A stretch of DNA of 64,000 nucleotides from Micromonospora phaseoli (GTDB taxonomy: Bacteria; Actinomycetota; Actinomycetes; Mycobacteriales; Micromonosporaceae), in assembly GCF_900109115.1 (NCBI RefSeq), contig NZ_FNYV01000004.1, forward strand, positions 124,001 to 188,000, in the 5' to 3' direction. Each line of letters begins with the position of its first letter. The first letter of the stretch is position 1. Of the stretch, positions 10,071 to 17,919 are shown piece after piece. The notes under the pieces were generated by a model. The model was not told the DNA's origin. It did no database searches and saw nothing but the letters and a program-made list of their open reading frames with translations. The position numbers and the translations under genes were made by a program.

Positions 10071-11075
10071 GTGTACCGACCCCGCACCGTCCACCGTGTC
10101 CTCACCCGGCTCACCGGTCGGTCCGCCGGTCGGGCCTGGCCGCGCAGCTTCGCCGACCGGCTGACCCATCCGGTGCCCGGCCCGGCGGCGGTCATGCGGT
10201 TGATGCGTGAGCGCGGCAACCGCCCCACCGGTCCGACCGTCGGCCGGGTACCGGTGGTCGACCAGGCGGTGCCGCTGGTCCGGCCCGGACAGGCCGCGGT
10301 GACCTGGATCGGGCACGCTACCTGCCTGGTGCAGCTCGGCGGCCGGGTGGTGCTGACCGACCCGGTCTTCGCCGAGAAGATACCGGGCACGCCGCGCCGG
10401 TACACGCCACCCGGGGTGGCCTGGGAGTCGTTGCCGCCGATCGACGTGGTGGTGATCAGCCACAACCACTTCGACCATCTCGACGAGCCGACCGTGCGCC
10501 GGCTGCCCCGGGACACCCCGGTACTGGTACCCGCCGGGCTGGCCTGGTGGTTCCAGGCACGGGGCTTCCGCCGGGTCGTCGAGTTGGACTGGTGGGAGTC
10601 GACCACGGTCGGCGGCGTACGGTTCGACTTCACGCCGGCGCACCACTGGAGCCGCCGGGGCCTGCTCGACACCTGCCAGAGTCTGTGGGGCGGGTGGCTG
10701 ATGACCGCCGACGGTCCGGCCGCCCACCGGGTCTTCTTCGCCGGCGACTCGGCCTACGGCCCCGCGTTCGCCGAGATCGGCTCCCGGTTCCCGGACATCG
10801 ACGTCGCCCTGCTGCCGGTGGGCGCGTTCCGGCCGCGCTGGTTCATGAAGCCCCTGCACATGGACCCGGCCGAGGCGGTGCGCGCCTGCGACGACCTGCG
10901 GGCGCAGCGGATGGTGACCATCCACTGGGGCACCTTCGCGCTCTCCGCCGAGCCGGTGCTGGCACCGGTGGAGCTGGCCCGCAAGGCCTGGGCGGAGTCG
11001 GGCCGGCCGGCCGGCACCCTCTGGGACCTCGCCGTCGGCGAGAGCCGGCTGCTCACCGCCGAGACGTCCCACTGA
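10071..11075 (+). CDS. metallo-beta-lactamase-fold hydrolase (NAPE-PLD/UlaG-like)
   Basis: A 334-residue metallo-beta-lactamase-fold protein with the metal-binding motif HNHFDHLD near residues 127-134, later HH, a D in FAGDSAYG, and a C-terminal His in TIHWGT. The closest pattern known to me is the N-acyl-phosphatidylethanolamine phospholipase D-like branch, which hydrolyses phosphodiester or amide bonds. GTG at 10071 follows GAGGAGGA. It is the second gene of a short operon with a methyltransferase and ends at a strong hairpin. It could remove a protecting acyl group or hydrolyse a lactam or ester in the pathway, or it could be unrelated to it. Function is uncertain; the fold is clear. Confidence 0.82.
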   Translation: MYRPRTVHRVLTRLTGRSAGRAWPRSFADRLTHPVPGPAAVMRLMRERGNRPTGPTVGRVPVVDQAVPLVRPGQAAVTWIGHATCLVQLGGRVVLTDPVFAEKIPGTPRRYTPPGVAWESLPPIDVVVISHNHFDHLDEPTVRRLPRDTPVLVPAGLAWWFQARGFRRVVELDWWESTTVGGVRFDFTPAHHWSRRGLLDTCQSLWGGWLMTADGPAAHRVFFAGDSAYGPAFAEIGSRFPDIDVALLPVGAFRPRWFMKPLHMDPAEAVRACDDLRAQRMVTIHWGTFALSAEPVLAPVELARKAWAESGRPAGTLWDLAVGESRLLTAETSH

Positions 11076-11082
11076 CCCCGGT

Positions 11083-11108
11083 GCCCGGCCGGCGGCGACC
11101 GGCCGGGC
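11083..11108. terminator. hairpin between convergent genes
   Basis: A perfect 10-bp stem (11083-11092 with 11099-11108) and a 6-base loop lie just after the hydrolase stop and before the convergent FAD oxidase stop. There is no T-tract, as is usual in high-GC actinomycetes. It could serve both directions. Confidence 0.6.
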
Positions 11109-11160
11109 GTCGGATCGTGCCGGGCGCCCGCGCGTCGTCCCCGGAGACCTTCGAGGCGGG

Positions 11161-12570
11161 TCAGCGGTCGGCGCCGGCGGCCACCCGGGCCCGGCGTGCC
11201 GCGCGGGCGGCGAAGAACGCCCGCGGCGCCAGCGCGGCCGAATGCGGCAGCAGCAGCGGCAGCCGATCGCCGGTCTCCTGCCGCCAGATGAACAGGTGCG
11301 CGCCCTTGTCACCCATGGCGCCCTTGGCGAACTTCGGCTGGTTCACGGTGACGAAAGCGAGGTCGGTGTACTCGGTCTCCCGGCGCAGCACCAGGTCGCG
11401 CAGGATCTTGCCGCCGGTGTGGCTGGGCGCGATCCCGTTGCCGGTGTAGCCGTGGCCGTAGACCAGACCGTCGCCGGTGCGGCCGAACTGGGGGATGAAG
11501 GTGCGGCTCCAGCCGATCGGCCCACCGAAGGCGTGGCTGAACCGCACGTCCCGCCAGGCTGGGAAGAACCGGGCGAAGGACTCGCGAAGCTCGGCGTGGG
11601 CGGCGTCGTTGCGCAGGTGCGCCCGGTCGGTGTCCCGCCCGTCGAAGTAGTACCACCGGCCGCCGGACCAGACGACCCGGTTGTCGGCGGTCAGCCGGGC
11701 CGCGTGGGCGAACGACAGCGAGTTGCTGACCCCCTCCCGGCCGGGCCAGGCGACCCGGTCCAGCTGCGCGTCGGTCAGCGGCTCGGTCACCATCAGGTAG
11801 TTCCACACCGGCATGACCTTGGTGTGCGTCTGGGCGAAGCTGTGCTGCCAGGCGTTGGTCGCCAGGACGACCTCGTTCGCGGTCACCGTGCCGGTCGGGG
11901 TGCTCACCCGGTAACGGTTACCCACCTTGCGTACCTCGGTGACCGGGGTGTGCTCGTGGATGTCGACACCCTGCTCCCGGACCACCCGGGCCAAGCCCTG
12001 CACCAGCCGGTGCGGGTTGACCAGCGCACCGGTCGTACGCAGCGCGCCCAGGACCTGCGGCGAGCCGATGCGCTGCTGGGCCTCGTCGCGGTCCAACAGC
12101 TTGAACGAGCCGCGCAGGCCGGTGCGCTCGCTGCGCTTGACCTGCAGTTCGAGCCGGGCCAACTGCTTGCGGTCGGTGACCACCTGGAGCATGCCGTTCA
12201 TCGCGAAGTCGGCCTCGATGCCGTACTGGCGGCAGAACCTGCCCACGTCGATGATGGACCGGGCACCGGTGCGGTAGACCCCGGCGGCCTTCTCCCGGCC
12301 GTAGTACCACAACAGCCGTCGTAGCACCTTCCCGGCGGTCAGCCCGACGAACCCACCGTTGGCGCTGGACGCGCCGCTGCCCACCGTCTCGGCCTCCAAC
12401 ACCCGGATGTCGGCGGCGGGTTCGGCCTCGGCGAGAAAATGCGCCGCCCACAGGCCGGTGTACCCGGCGCCGACGATGCAGATGTCGCACGTCGCGTCAC
12501 CGTCGAGGGGCTCACCGGCCTCGACCGGCTCGGTGTCGTGCCAGTAGACGCTGTTGCGGGTCTCTTCCAC
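11161..12570 (-). CDS. FAD-dependent amine oxidase-like protein, second copy
   Basis: A 469-residue DAO-fold flavoprotein with ICIVGAGYTGLW near residues 27-38, GASSANGG, and a C-terminal glycine-rich loop YGHGYTGNG. It is paralogous to 2241-3635 but clearly diverged. The GTG start at 12570 is chosen because GGAGAG lies four bases upstream; upstream in-frame ATGs would place the TGTGTTGT box inside the gene. It follows the VOC gene on the same strand after about 76 nt, which holds a candidate promoter. Family chemistry is oxidation of a C-N bond to the imine. Two such oxidases in one cluster suggest two amine or azolidine oxidations. Confidence 0.82.
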   Translation of the reverse strand: MEETRNSVYWHDTEPVEAGEPLDGDATCDICIVGAGYTGLWAAHFLAEAEPAADIRVLEAETVGSGASSANGGFVGLTAGKVLRRLLWYYGREKAAGVYRTGARSIIDVGRFCRQYGIEADFAMNGMLQVVTDRKQLARLELQVKRSERTGLRGSFKLLDRDEAQQRIGSPQVLGALRTTGALVNPHRLVQGLARVVREQGVDIHEHTPVTEVRKVGNRYRVSTPTGTVTANEVVLATNAWQHSFAQTHTKVMPVWNYLMVTEPLTDAQLDRVAWPGREGVSNSLSFAHAARLTADNRVVWSGGRWYYFDGRDTDRAHLRNDAAHAELRESFARFFPAWRDVRFSHAFGGPIGWSRTFIPQFGRTGDGLVYGHGYTGNGIAPSHTGGKILRDLVLRRETEYTDLAFVTVNQPKFAKGAMGDKGAHLFIWRQETGDRLPLLLPHSAALAPRAFFAARAARRARVAAGADR

Positions 12571-12619
12571 GTCGCTCTCCAAGTCGTCGTGAGGACGTCC
12601 GCACCCACTATCCATAGTG

Positions 12620-12627
12620 TGTGTTGT
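12620..12627 (+). promoter_or_regulatory. TGTGTTGT box
   Basis: Exact octamer 49 bases before the GTG start of the minus-strand FAD oxidase. On the coding strand it reads ACAACACA, within AAAACAACACACAC followed by TATGGA. The same order AAAACAACACAC is found upstream of the methyltransferase gene at 50209. Confidence 0.4.
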
Positions 12628-12646
12628 TTTCAGCAAGACCCAACAG

Positions 12647-13138
12647 TCAACGGGCGTCGTCGGCGGCCCGGGCCGCCCGCTCGGCCCGACGCTGCTGGCG
12701 CAGCCGGTTCATGAAGTAGTCGGCGTTCAGCCAGTAGAACTCCAACCAGATGTTGTCCGGATCCCGCAGCCAGATGCCGTAGCCGGCCTCCAGGAACAGT
12801 TCGCGGACTCCGGAGTGCTCGGCGCCGACGGCGTCCAGATGGTCGGCCCACTGGCCCAGGTCGGCCAGCTCCGGCACGTGGTAACCGAGGTGGTGCAGGC
12901 CGACCCGGCGCTCGTCGAAGGGGGCCGGATCCGGCTCGTTCGCCTGGCCGAGCACGATCGAGGAGAGCGAGCCCCGGTGCACCAACGTCCGGAAGGTGAA
13001 GCCGGACTCCGCGGGTGTCGCGTCCCGCACCGGGGTGAAGTCCATGACCCGGCAGTACCACTCGGTGCTGCGGTCCAGGTCGCGGACGGTCAGGTTGACG
13101 TGGTTTCTGCCATTGAGTCTGGGCACATGACGCATCAT
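12647..13138 (-). CDS. VOC-family protein (glyoxalase/extradiol dioxygenase fold)
   Basis: About 163 residues from ATG at 13138; an in-frame GTG at 13180 would add 14 residues, but it would place the TGTGTTGT-like box (13167-13174) inside the gene. Two beta-alpha-beta-beta-beta units carry candidate metal ligands: His in NHVNLTV, His in HHLGYHV and Glu in WLEFYW. This resembles the 2-His-1-Glu triad of metal-dependent VOC enzymes, so it is more likely an enzyme than a pure drug-binding protein. Ring-cleaving dioxygenase, isomerase or metal-chelate binding roles are all possible. It is divergent from the luciferase-like monooxygenase gene. Confidence 0.75.
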   Translation of the reverse strand: MMRHVPRLNGRNHVNLTVRDLDRSTEWYCRVMDFTPVRDATPAESGFTFRTLVHRGSLSSIVLGQANEPDPAPFDERRVGLHHLGYHVPELADLGQWADHLDAVGAEHSGVRELFLEAGYGIWLRDPDNIWLEFYWLNADYFMNRLRQQRRAERAARAADDAR

Positions 13139-13252
13139 AGTTGCCGGACTCGCATCTTGGGTGTGGCGTGTTGTTGCCACCTACCGGTAGCGTGTCGTCA
13201 CCTGGCAGCGTGGCTGCCCGTACCGGGCCGGAACGGATGTGAGGAACCGGGC

Positions 13253-14629
13253 ATGCATCTGAACGTGTTCACCCAGTGCTCCCCGTCGCCCCAGTTCAAG
13301 GGCATGTGGCGGGTGCCCGGCGACCGCACCGCCACCGGCTACCGGTCCCTGGAGTACTGGATCTCCCGGGCCCGCCAGCTGGAGGCGGCCTGCATCGACG
13401 CCCTGTTCTTCGCCGACATCCACGGTGTCTACGACGTGTACCGGGGCTCCTGGGCGCCGGCGGTTCGGCACGCGGTGCAGATCCCGTCGATCGATCCGGC
13501 GCTGCTGCTCTCGGCCGCCGCGGCGGCCACCCGCCACCTCGGCTTCGCGATCACCTACTCCACCACCTACCACTCCCCCTACGAGTGCGCCCGGCTGTTC
13601 TCCTCGCTGGACCACCTCACCGGCGGACGGGTCGGCTGGAACATCGTCACCTCCTACCTGCGGTCGGCCACCGCCAACGGCCTCGGTGAGTACCTCGACC
13701 ACGACGACCGCTACGACCGGGCCGACGAGTACGTCCAGGTCGCCCGCGCCCTCTGGGAGGACAGCTGGGACGCCGACGCGGTCGTCCGCGACGTCGAACG
13801 CGACATCTTCACCGACCCCGACCGGGTCCGCCAGGTCGACCACGAAGGCCGCTGGTTCACCGTGCGCGGCCCGCACCAGTGCGAGCCCTCACCGCAACGC
13901 ACCCCCGTGCTGTACCAGGCGGGCTCCTCACCACGGGGCATCGAATTCGCCGCCCGGCACGCCGAGGTGGTCTTCCTGACCCTGGCCGACCCGGCCGCCG
14001 GCCGGGAACCGGTGGCCGCCCTACGCGCCGCCGCCGCCCGGCACGGGCGGGACCCCAGCATGGTCAAGGCGTTGCAGGGCACCATGGTCATGGTCGGCCG
14101 GGACCGGGCCGAGGCGAAGGCGAAGGCCGAGGCGTACAACACGCTGTGGAGCAGCGAGGGGCAGCTGGCCAAGTGGTGCGGCTGGATGGACATCGACCTG
14201 GCCGCCTTCCCCGACGACACCCCGGTCGACGAGATCCGCAGCCAGGCCAGCCAGTCCTTCCTCGGCTTCCTGCGCAAGCTCACCCCGGACCGCACCTGGA
14301 CCGTGGGCGACGTGAAGTACCTCGTCTCCCGGCCCCGCCGGCCCCGGGTGGAGGCACCGGTGACGCTGTTCGGCACGCCGGAGCAGGTCGCCGACCGGAT
14401 GGAGCAGTGGCTCACCGTCGCCGACGTGGACGGTTTCAACCTGATCCCCTGCCCGCCGTCGGACGGCATCGACGACATCTGCGACCTGCTCGTGCCCGAG
14501 CTGCAACGACGCGGGTTGTTCCGCACCGCCTACGACCCGGCGGAGGCCACCCTGCGCGAACGGTACTTCGGCACCGGCGTGCGCACCTACCGCGATCCGG
14601 CCCGCACCGTGGCCGCCCGGGAGGGCTGA
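13253..14629 (+). CDS. luciferase-like flavin monooxygenase (NtaA/SnaA/DszA family)
   Basis: A 458-residue bacterial-luciferase-fold protein. Landmarks are FFADIHGVYDVY, the stretch SSLDHLTGGRVGWNIVTS near residues 119-136, and the C-terminal FGTPEQVADRM. This set marks the two-component FMNH2-dependent group that includes nitrilotriacetate, sulfone (DszA) and pristinamycin IIA (SnaA) monooxygenases. It needs reduced FMN from a partner; the FMN reductase at 47973-48644 is the only one in view. ATG at 13253 follows GAGGAA. It heads an operon with two acyl-CoA dehydrogenases, an O-methyltransferase and an acyl-AMP ligase. Oxidation next to N or S of a heterocycle is a fair guess. Confidence 0.88.
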   Translation: MHLNVFTQCSPSPQFKGMWRVPGDRTATGYRSLEYWISRARQLEAACIDALFFADIHGVYDVYRGSWAPAVRHAVQIPSIDPALLLSAAAAATRHLGFAITYSTTYHSPYECARLFSSLDHLTGGRVGWNIVTSYLRSATANGLGEYLDHDDRYDRADEYVQVARALWEDSWDADAVVRDVERDIFTDPDRVRQVDHEGRWFTVRGPHQCEPSPQRTPVLYQAGSSPRGIEFAARHAEVVFLTLADPAAGREPVAALRAAAARHGRDPSMVKALQGTMVMVGRDRAEAKAKAEAYNTLWSSEGQLAKWCGWMDIDLAAFPDDTPVDEIRSQASQSFLGFLRKLTPDRTWTVGDVKYLVSRPRRPRVEAPVTLFGTPEQVADRMEQWLTVADVDGFNLIPCPPSDGIDDICDLLVPELQRRGLFRTAYDPAEATLRERYFGTGVRTYRDPARTVAAREG

Positions 14630-14632
14630 GCG

Positions 14633-15769
14633 GTGCGGCTGCGCGACACCCCCGAGGAGGCCGCGTTCCGCGCCGGACTGCGCGCCTGGCTGGCCGAGCA
14701 CGTGCCCCGGCACCGGGACGCGGGCGCACCGGGCGGGTGGACCAAGGCGTTGCACGCGGCCGGCTACACCGGACTGACCTGGCCGGCCGCCTACGGCGGA
14801 CGTGGGCTGCCGCCGACCTACCAGGGCATCTACGCCGAGGAGAGCGCGCTGGCCGAGGCACCCGAGGGCGTCAACGTGATCGGCCTGGGCATGGTCGGAC
14901 CGACCATCGTCTCGCACGGCACACCCGAACAGCAGAAACGCTTCCTGGAACCGATCCTCTCCGGCGAGTACGTCTTCTGCCAGGGCTTCTCCGAGCCCGA
15001 CGCCGGCAGCGACCTGGCCGCCGTCCGTACCCGGGCGACCGCCACCGCCGGCGGGTGGCGGGTCACCGGGGAGAAGGTCTGGTCCTCGTACGCGCACCAG
15101 GCCGACTGGTGCCTGCTGCTGGCCCGCACCCAGCCCGGCTCCACCGCCCACACGGGACTGACCTGCCTGCTGGTGGACATGCGCAGCCCCGGCGTACGGG
15201 TGCTGCCGCTGCGACAGGCCACCGGCGACAGCGACTTCAACCAGATCGTGCTCACCGACGTGCCGGTCCCCCGCGACTGTGTGCTCGGGCCGGTCGGCGA
15301 GGGCTGGCGGATCGCGATGACCACCCTCGCCCACGAACGGGGCACCTTCGGCATCACCCTCACGGCACGGCTGGCCGTCGAGTTCGACCGGCTGCTGCGT
15401 ACGGTGCACGACCTCGGGCTGGCCGACGACCCGGCGGTCCGCGCCGAGGTGGCCGAGCTGCACGTGCAGTTGCAGGGGTTGCGCTGGACCGGCCATCGGA
15501 CGATGGCCGCGCTGGCCCGCACCGGCAAGCCGGGACCGGAGAGCTCCATTCTCAAGCTGCACTGGTCGATCACCAACCAGCGGCTGGCCGCGTTCGCGCT
15601 GCGTCTGCTCGGCCCGGCGGCGGTCCTGCACGGTCCGGACAGCCACGCGGCCGGCCACTGGCAGCACCTGAGACTACGTAGTCGGGCCAACTCGATCGAG
15701 GGCGGCACCTCGGAGATCCTGCGCGGCATCATCGCCGAACGCGTCCTCGGCCTGCCCCGGACCAGGTGA
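14633..15769 (+). CDS. acyl-CoA dehydrogenase
   Basis: A 378-residue complete acyl-CoA dehydrogenase. The flavin-binding segment CQGFSEPDAGSD lies near residues 117-128, the middle domain has VTGEKVWSS, and the C terminus has IEGGTSEIL, whose Glu occupies the usual catalytic-base position. Such enzymes introduce alpha,beta unsaturation into acyl thioesters. The GTG start lies 3 nt after the preceding stop. With the next gene it forms a tandem pair, as seen in actinobacterial heteromeric FadE-type dehydrogenases. A carrier-bound acyl chain loaded by the AMP ligase at 17916-19499 is a likely substrate, by position only. Confidence 0.9.
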   Translation: MRLRDTPEEAAFRAGLRAWLAEHVPRHRDAGAPGGWTKALHAAGYTGLTWPAAYGGRGLPPTYQGIYAEESALAEAPEGVNVIGLGMVGPTIVSHGTPEQQKRFLEPILSGEYVFCQGFSEPDAGSDLAAVRTRATATAGGWRVTGEKVWSSYAHQADWCLLLARTQPGSTAHTGLTCLLVDMRSPGVRVLPLRQATGDSDFNQIVLTDVPVPRDCVLGPVGEGWRIAMTTLAHERGTFGITLTARLAVEFDRLLRTVHDLGLADDPAVRAEVAELHVQLQGLRWTGHRTMAALARTGKPGPESSILKLHWSITNQRLAAFALRLLGPAAVLHGPDSHAAGHWQHLRLRSRANSIEGGTSEILRGIIAERVLGLPRTR

Positions 15770-15794
15770 GCCGTTGCGGCCGGAGAGGAACATC

Positions 15795-16868
15795 ATGGAC
15801 TTCGCCCTCACCGACGAGGAACGCGACCTGTCGGCCGCCGCCGCCCGACTGCTCGCCGACCGGTACCCGGTCGAGCGGGTGGCCGCGCTCGCCGACGCCG
15901 ATGGCGTCGATCCCGACACCTGGCCGCACCTGCGCCGGCAGGGCTGGTGCGACCCGGACCTGGGCATGGTGGAGAAGGGGCTGCTGGCCCAGGAGGGCGG
16001 CTACGCCCTGGCCGCCACGCCCTGGTGGAGCACGGTCGGCCTGGCCCACCCGATCCACCGGGCGGCGGGACGGGAACTCACCCCCGACCCGCTCACCGTC
16101 GCCTGGCAGGACGATCCGGCCGGCGGCGGCTGCCACGCCGTCCGGCAGGGCGGACGCTGGCGGCTGACCGGCCTGCGCGCCCTGGTCACCGACGCGACGT
16201 CGGCCACCGCCCTGGTGGTCGCCGCCGGCACCGACGCCGGGCTCGCGCTGTTCGCGGTGGCCTCGCCGGCCGACGGACTCACCGTCGAACCCCAACCCAC
16301 CCTGGATCGGCTGCGCGGCGCCGCCCGGCTGCGCTTCGCCGACACCCCGGGCGAGCTGCTGGTCGCCCCGGACTCCGCCGGCCGGATACTGGCGCAGGCC
16401 CGCCGGCACGCCGGCACCCTGCTGGCCTGCGAGGCCGTGGGGGTGGCCCGGCGGGCCCTGGAGCTGGCCCGCCGGCACGCCGGTGACCGGGTGCAGTTCG
16501 GCCGGCCGATCGGGGCGTACCAGGCGGTGGCGCACCGGCTGGCCGACAGCTACGTGACGCTAGAACTGGCCACCTCGCTGGCGTTGCGGGCCTGCTGGCT
16601 CGCCGGCGCCGACGACACCGAGCCGGCCGAGGTCGCCCACGCGCACGCCGAGGCCGTGGTTGCCGGCCGGCAGGCGGCCGTGCGGGCCTGCGAGGACGCC
16701 CTGCAGGTCACCGGCGGGCTCGGCGCGACCTGGGAGTACCCCCTGCACTGGTGGTACCGGCGGGCGCTCTGGCTGGACAGCTTCGACACACCCACCGGCG
16801 GTCACCTCGCCACCCTCGCCGACCACCTGCTGGCCGGTCGGCCGGAGCCGGCCCGGCCGACCGCCTGA
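15795..16868 (+). CDS. acyl-CoA dehydrogenase, partner subunit
   Basis: A 357-residue acyl-CoA dehydrogenase-fold protein, shorter and more diverged than the preceding one. The N terminus MDFALTDEERDL and the C-terminal G-A-T-W-E-Y-P-L-H motif are typical of the second subunit in alpha2-beta2 actinobacterial dehydrogenases, which often lacks the catalytic Glu. ATG at 15795 has GGAGAGGAAC upstream and is preferred over an in-frame TTG at 15774. It is probably the structural or regulatory half of a complex with 14633-15769. Partnership is inferred from adjacency and the complementary motifs. Confidence 0.87.
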   Translation: MDFALTDEERDLSAAAARLLADRYPVERVAALADADGVDPDTWPHLRRQGWCDPDLGMVEKGLLAQEGGYALAATPWWSTVGLAHPIHRAAGRELTPDPLTVAWQDDPAGGGCHAVRQGGRWRLTGLRALVTDATSATALVVAAGTDAGLALFAVASPADGLTVEPQPTLDRLRGAARLRFADTPGELLVAPDSAGRILAQARRHAGTLLACEAVGVARRALELARRHAGDRVQFGRPIGAYQAVAHRLADSYVTLELATSLALRACWLAGADDTEPAEVAHAHAEAVVAGRQAAVRACEDALQVTGGLGATWEYPLHWWYRRALWLDSFDTPTGGHLATLADHLLAGRPEPARPTA

Positions 16869-16893
16869 CCGACCCAGTTGACAAGGAGCAGCG

Positions 16894-17919
16894 ATGCTGA
16901 CGAGACGACGTCCCGGGATCGACGTACCGGCAATCCTGCGGCTGATGGAGGTGGGTGACTACCTGCTGCCGTACACGATCCGGGCGGTCTGCCTGCTGCG
17001 GGTGGCCGACCGGCTCGCCGACGGGCCGTTGCCCGCCGCCGAACTGGCCCGGGTCTGTGCCGCCCACGAACCGTCGCTGACCAAGGCGTTGCGGTACCTG
17101 GCCACCCGGGACCTGTTCGCGGAGGTCACGCCGGGCGAGTTCGGCCTCACCCCGATGGCCGACCTGCTGCGCACCGACCACCCGTACTCGGCCCGGGACA
17201 TCTTCCTCTCCCCCGTGGTGTGCACCCGGGCCATGGAAGGACTGGACCACACCCTGCGGACCGGCGAGGGCGCGTTCGACGCGGTGCACGGCGTCGGCAT
17301 GTGGGACCACTTCGGTCAGCACCCCGGCGACGGGGAAGCCTTCGACAAGGTGATGAGCGGCGTCACCGGCATGGAGCTGATGGCGATCCTGCGCGCCTCG
17401 GACTGGTCGCGCTTCGGCACGGTGGTGGACGTCGGCGGCGGCAACGGCCGGTTCCTCGGCGACCTGCTGGCCCGCTTTCCCCGGATGCGGGGGGTGCTGT
17501 TCGACCTGCCCGGTGTGGTGGCGAACGCGCCGGAGACGTTCGCCGCAGCCGGCGTCGCCGACCGGGCCCGGGTGGTGCCGGGCAGCTTCCTCACCGACGA
17601 CATCCCCACCGGCGGCGACGCGTACGTGCTCAAGCGGATCCTCTACAGCTGGAGCGACGAGGAGGCGACCGGCGTACTGCGGCGCATCCGGACCGCCATG
17701 TCCCCGCAGGGCCGGGTCTTCATCCTCGAGGCCGGGCGGCAGTCCGAGGCCGACAGCACACCGCTGGCCCGCCGGATGGACATGCTGATGCTGACGCTCA
17801 GCGCGGGCGGCGCGCGCAGCCTCGACGAACAACGGGCCCTGCTGGCCGGGGCCGGACTGGAGCTGGTCGAGGCGACCCCGACACCGATGTTCCCGGTGAT
17901 CGAGGCCCGCCCGGCATGA
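16894..17919 (+). CDS. O-methyltransferase-fold protein (COMT/DnrK-like)
   Basis: A 341-residue protein with an N-terminal dimerisation helix region and a C-terminal Rossmann domain containing VDVGGGNGRFL near residues 181-191. The family methylates hydroxyls of aromatic or polyketide-like products. The position of the usual catalytic His (L-K-R-x-L-H-D-W) is Tyr here (L-K-R-I-L-Y-S-W), as also happens in some actinomycete relatives that work by proximity or have been recruited for other chemistry. ATG follows AAGGAG. Its stop overlaps the start of the AMP ligase gene (ATGA). A paralogue lies at 43308-44327. Confidence 0.85.
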   Translation: MLTRRRPGIDVPAILRLMEVGDYLLPYTIRAVCLLRVADRLADGPLPAAELARVCAAHEPSLTKALRYLATRDLFAEVTPGEFGLTPMADLLRTDHPYSARDIFLSPVVCTRAMEGLDHTLRTGEGAFDAVHGVGMWDHFGQHPGDGEAFDKVMSGVTGMELMAILRASDWSRFGTVVDVGGGNGRFLGDLLARFPRMRGVLFDLPGVVANAPETFAAAGVADRARVVPGSFLTDDIPTGGDAYVLKRILYSWSDEEATGVLRRIRTAMSPQGRVFILEAGRQSEADSTPLARRMDMLMLTLSAGGARSLDEQRALLAGAGLELVEATPTPMFPVIEARPA

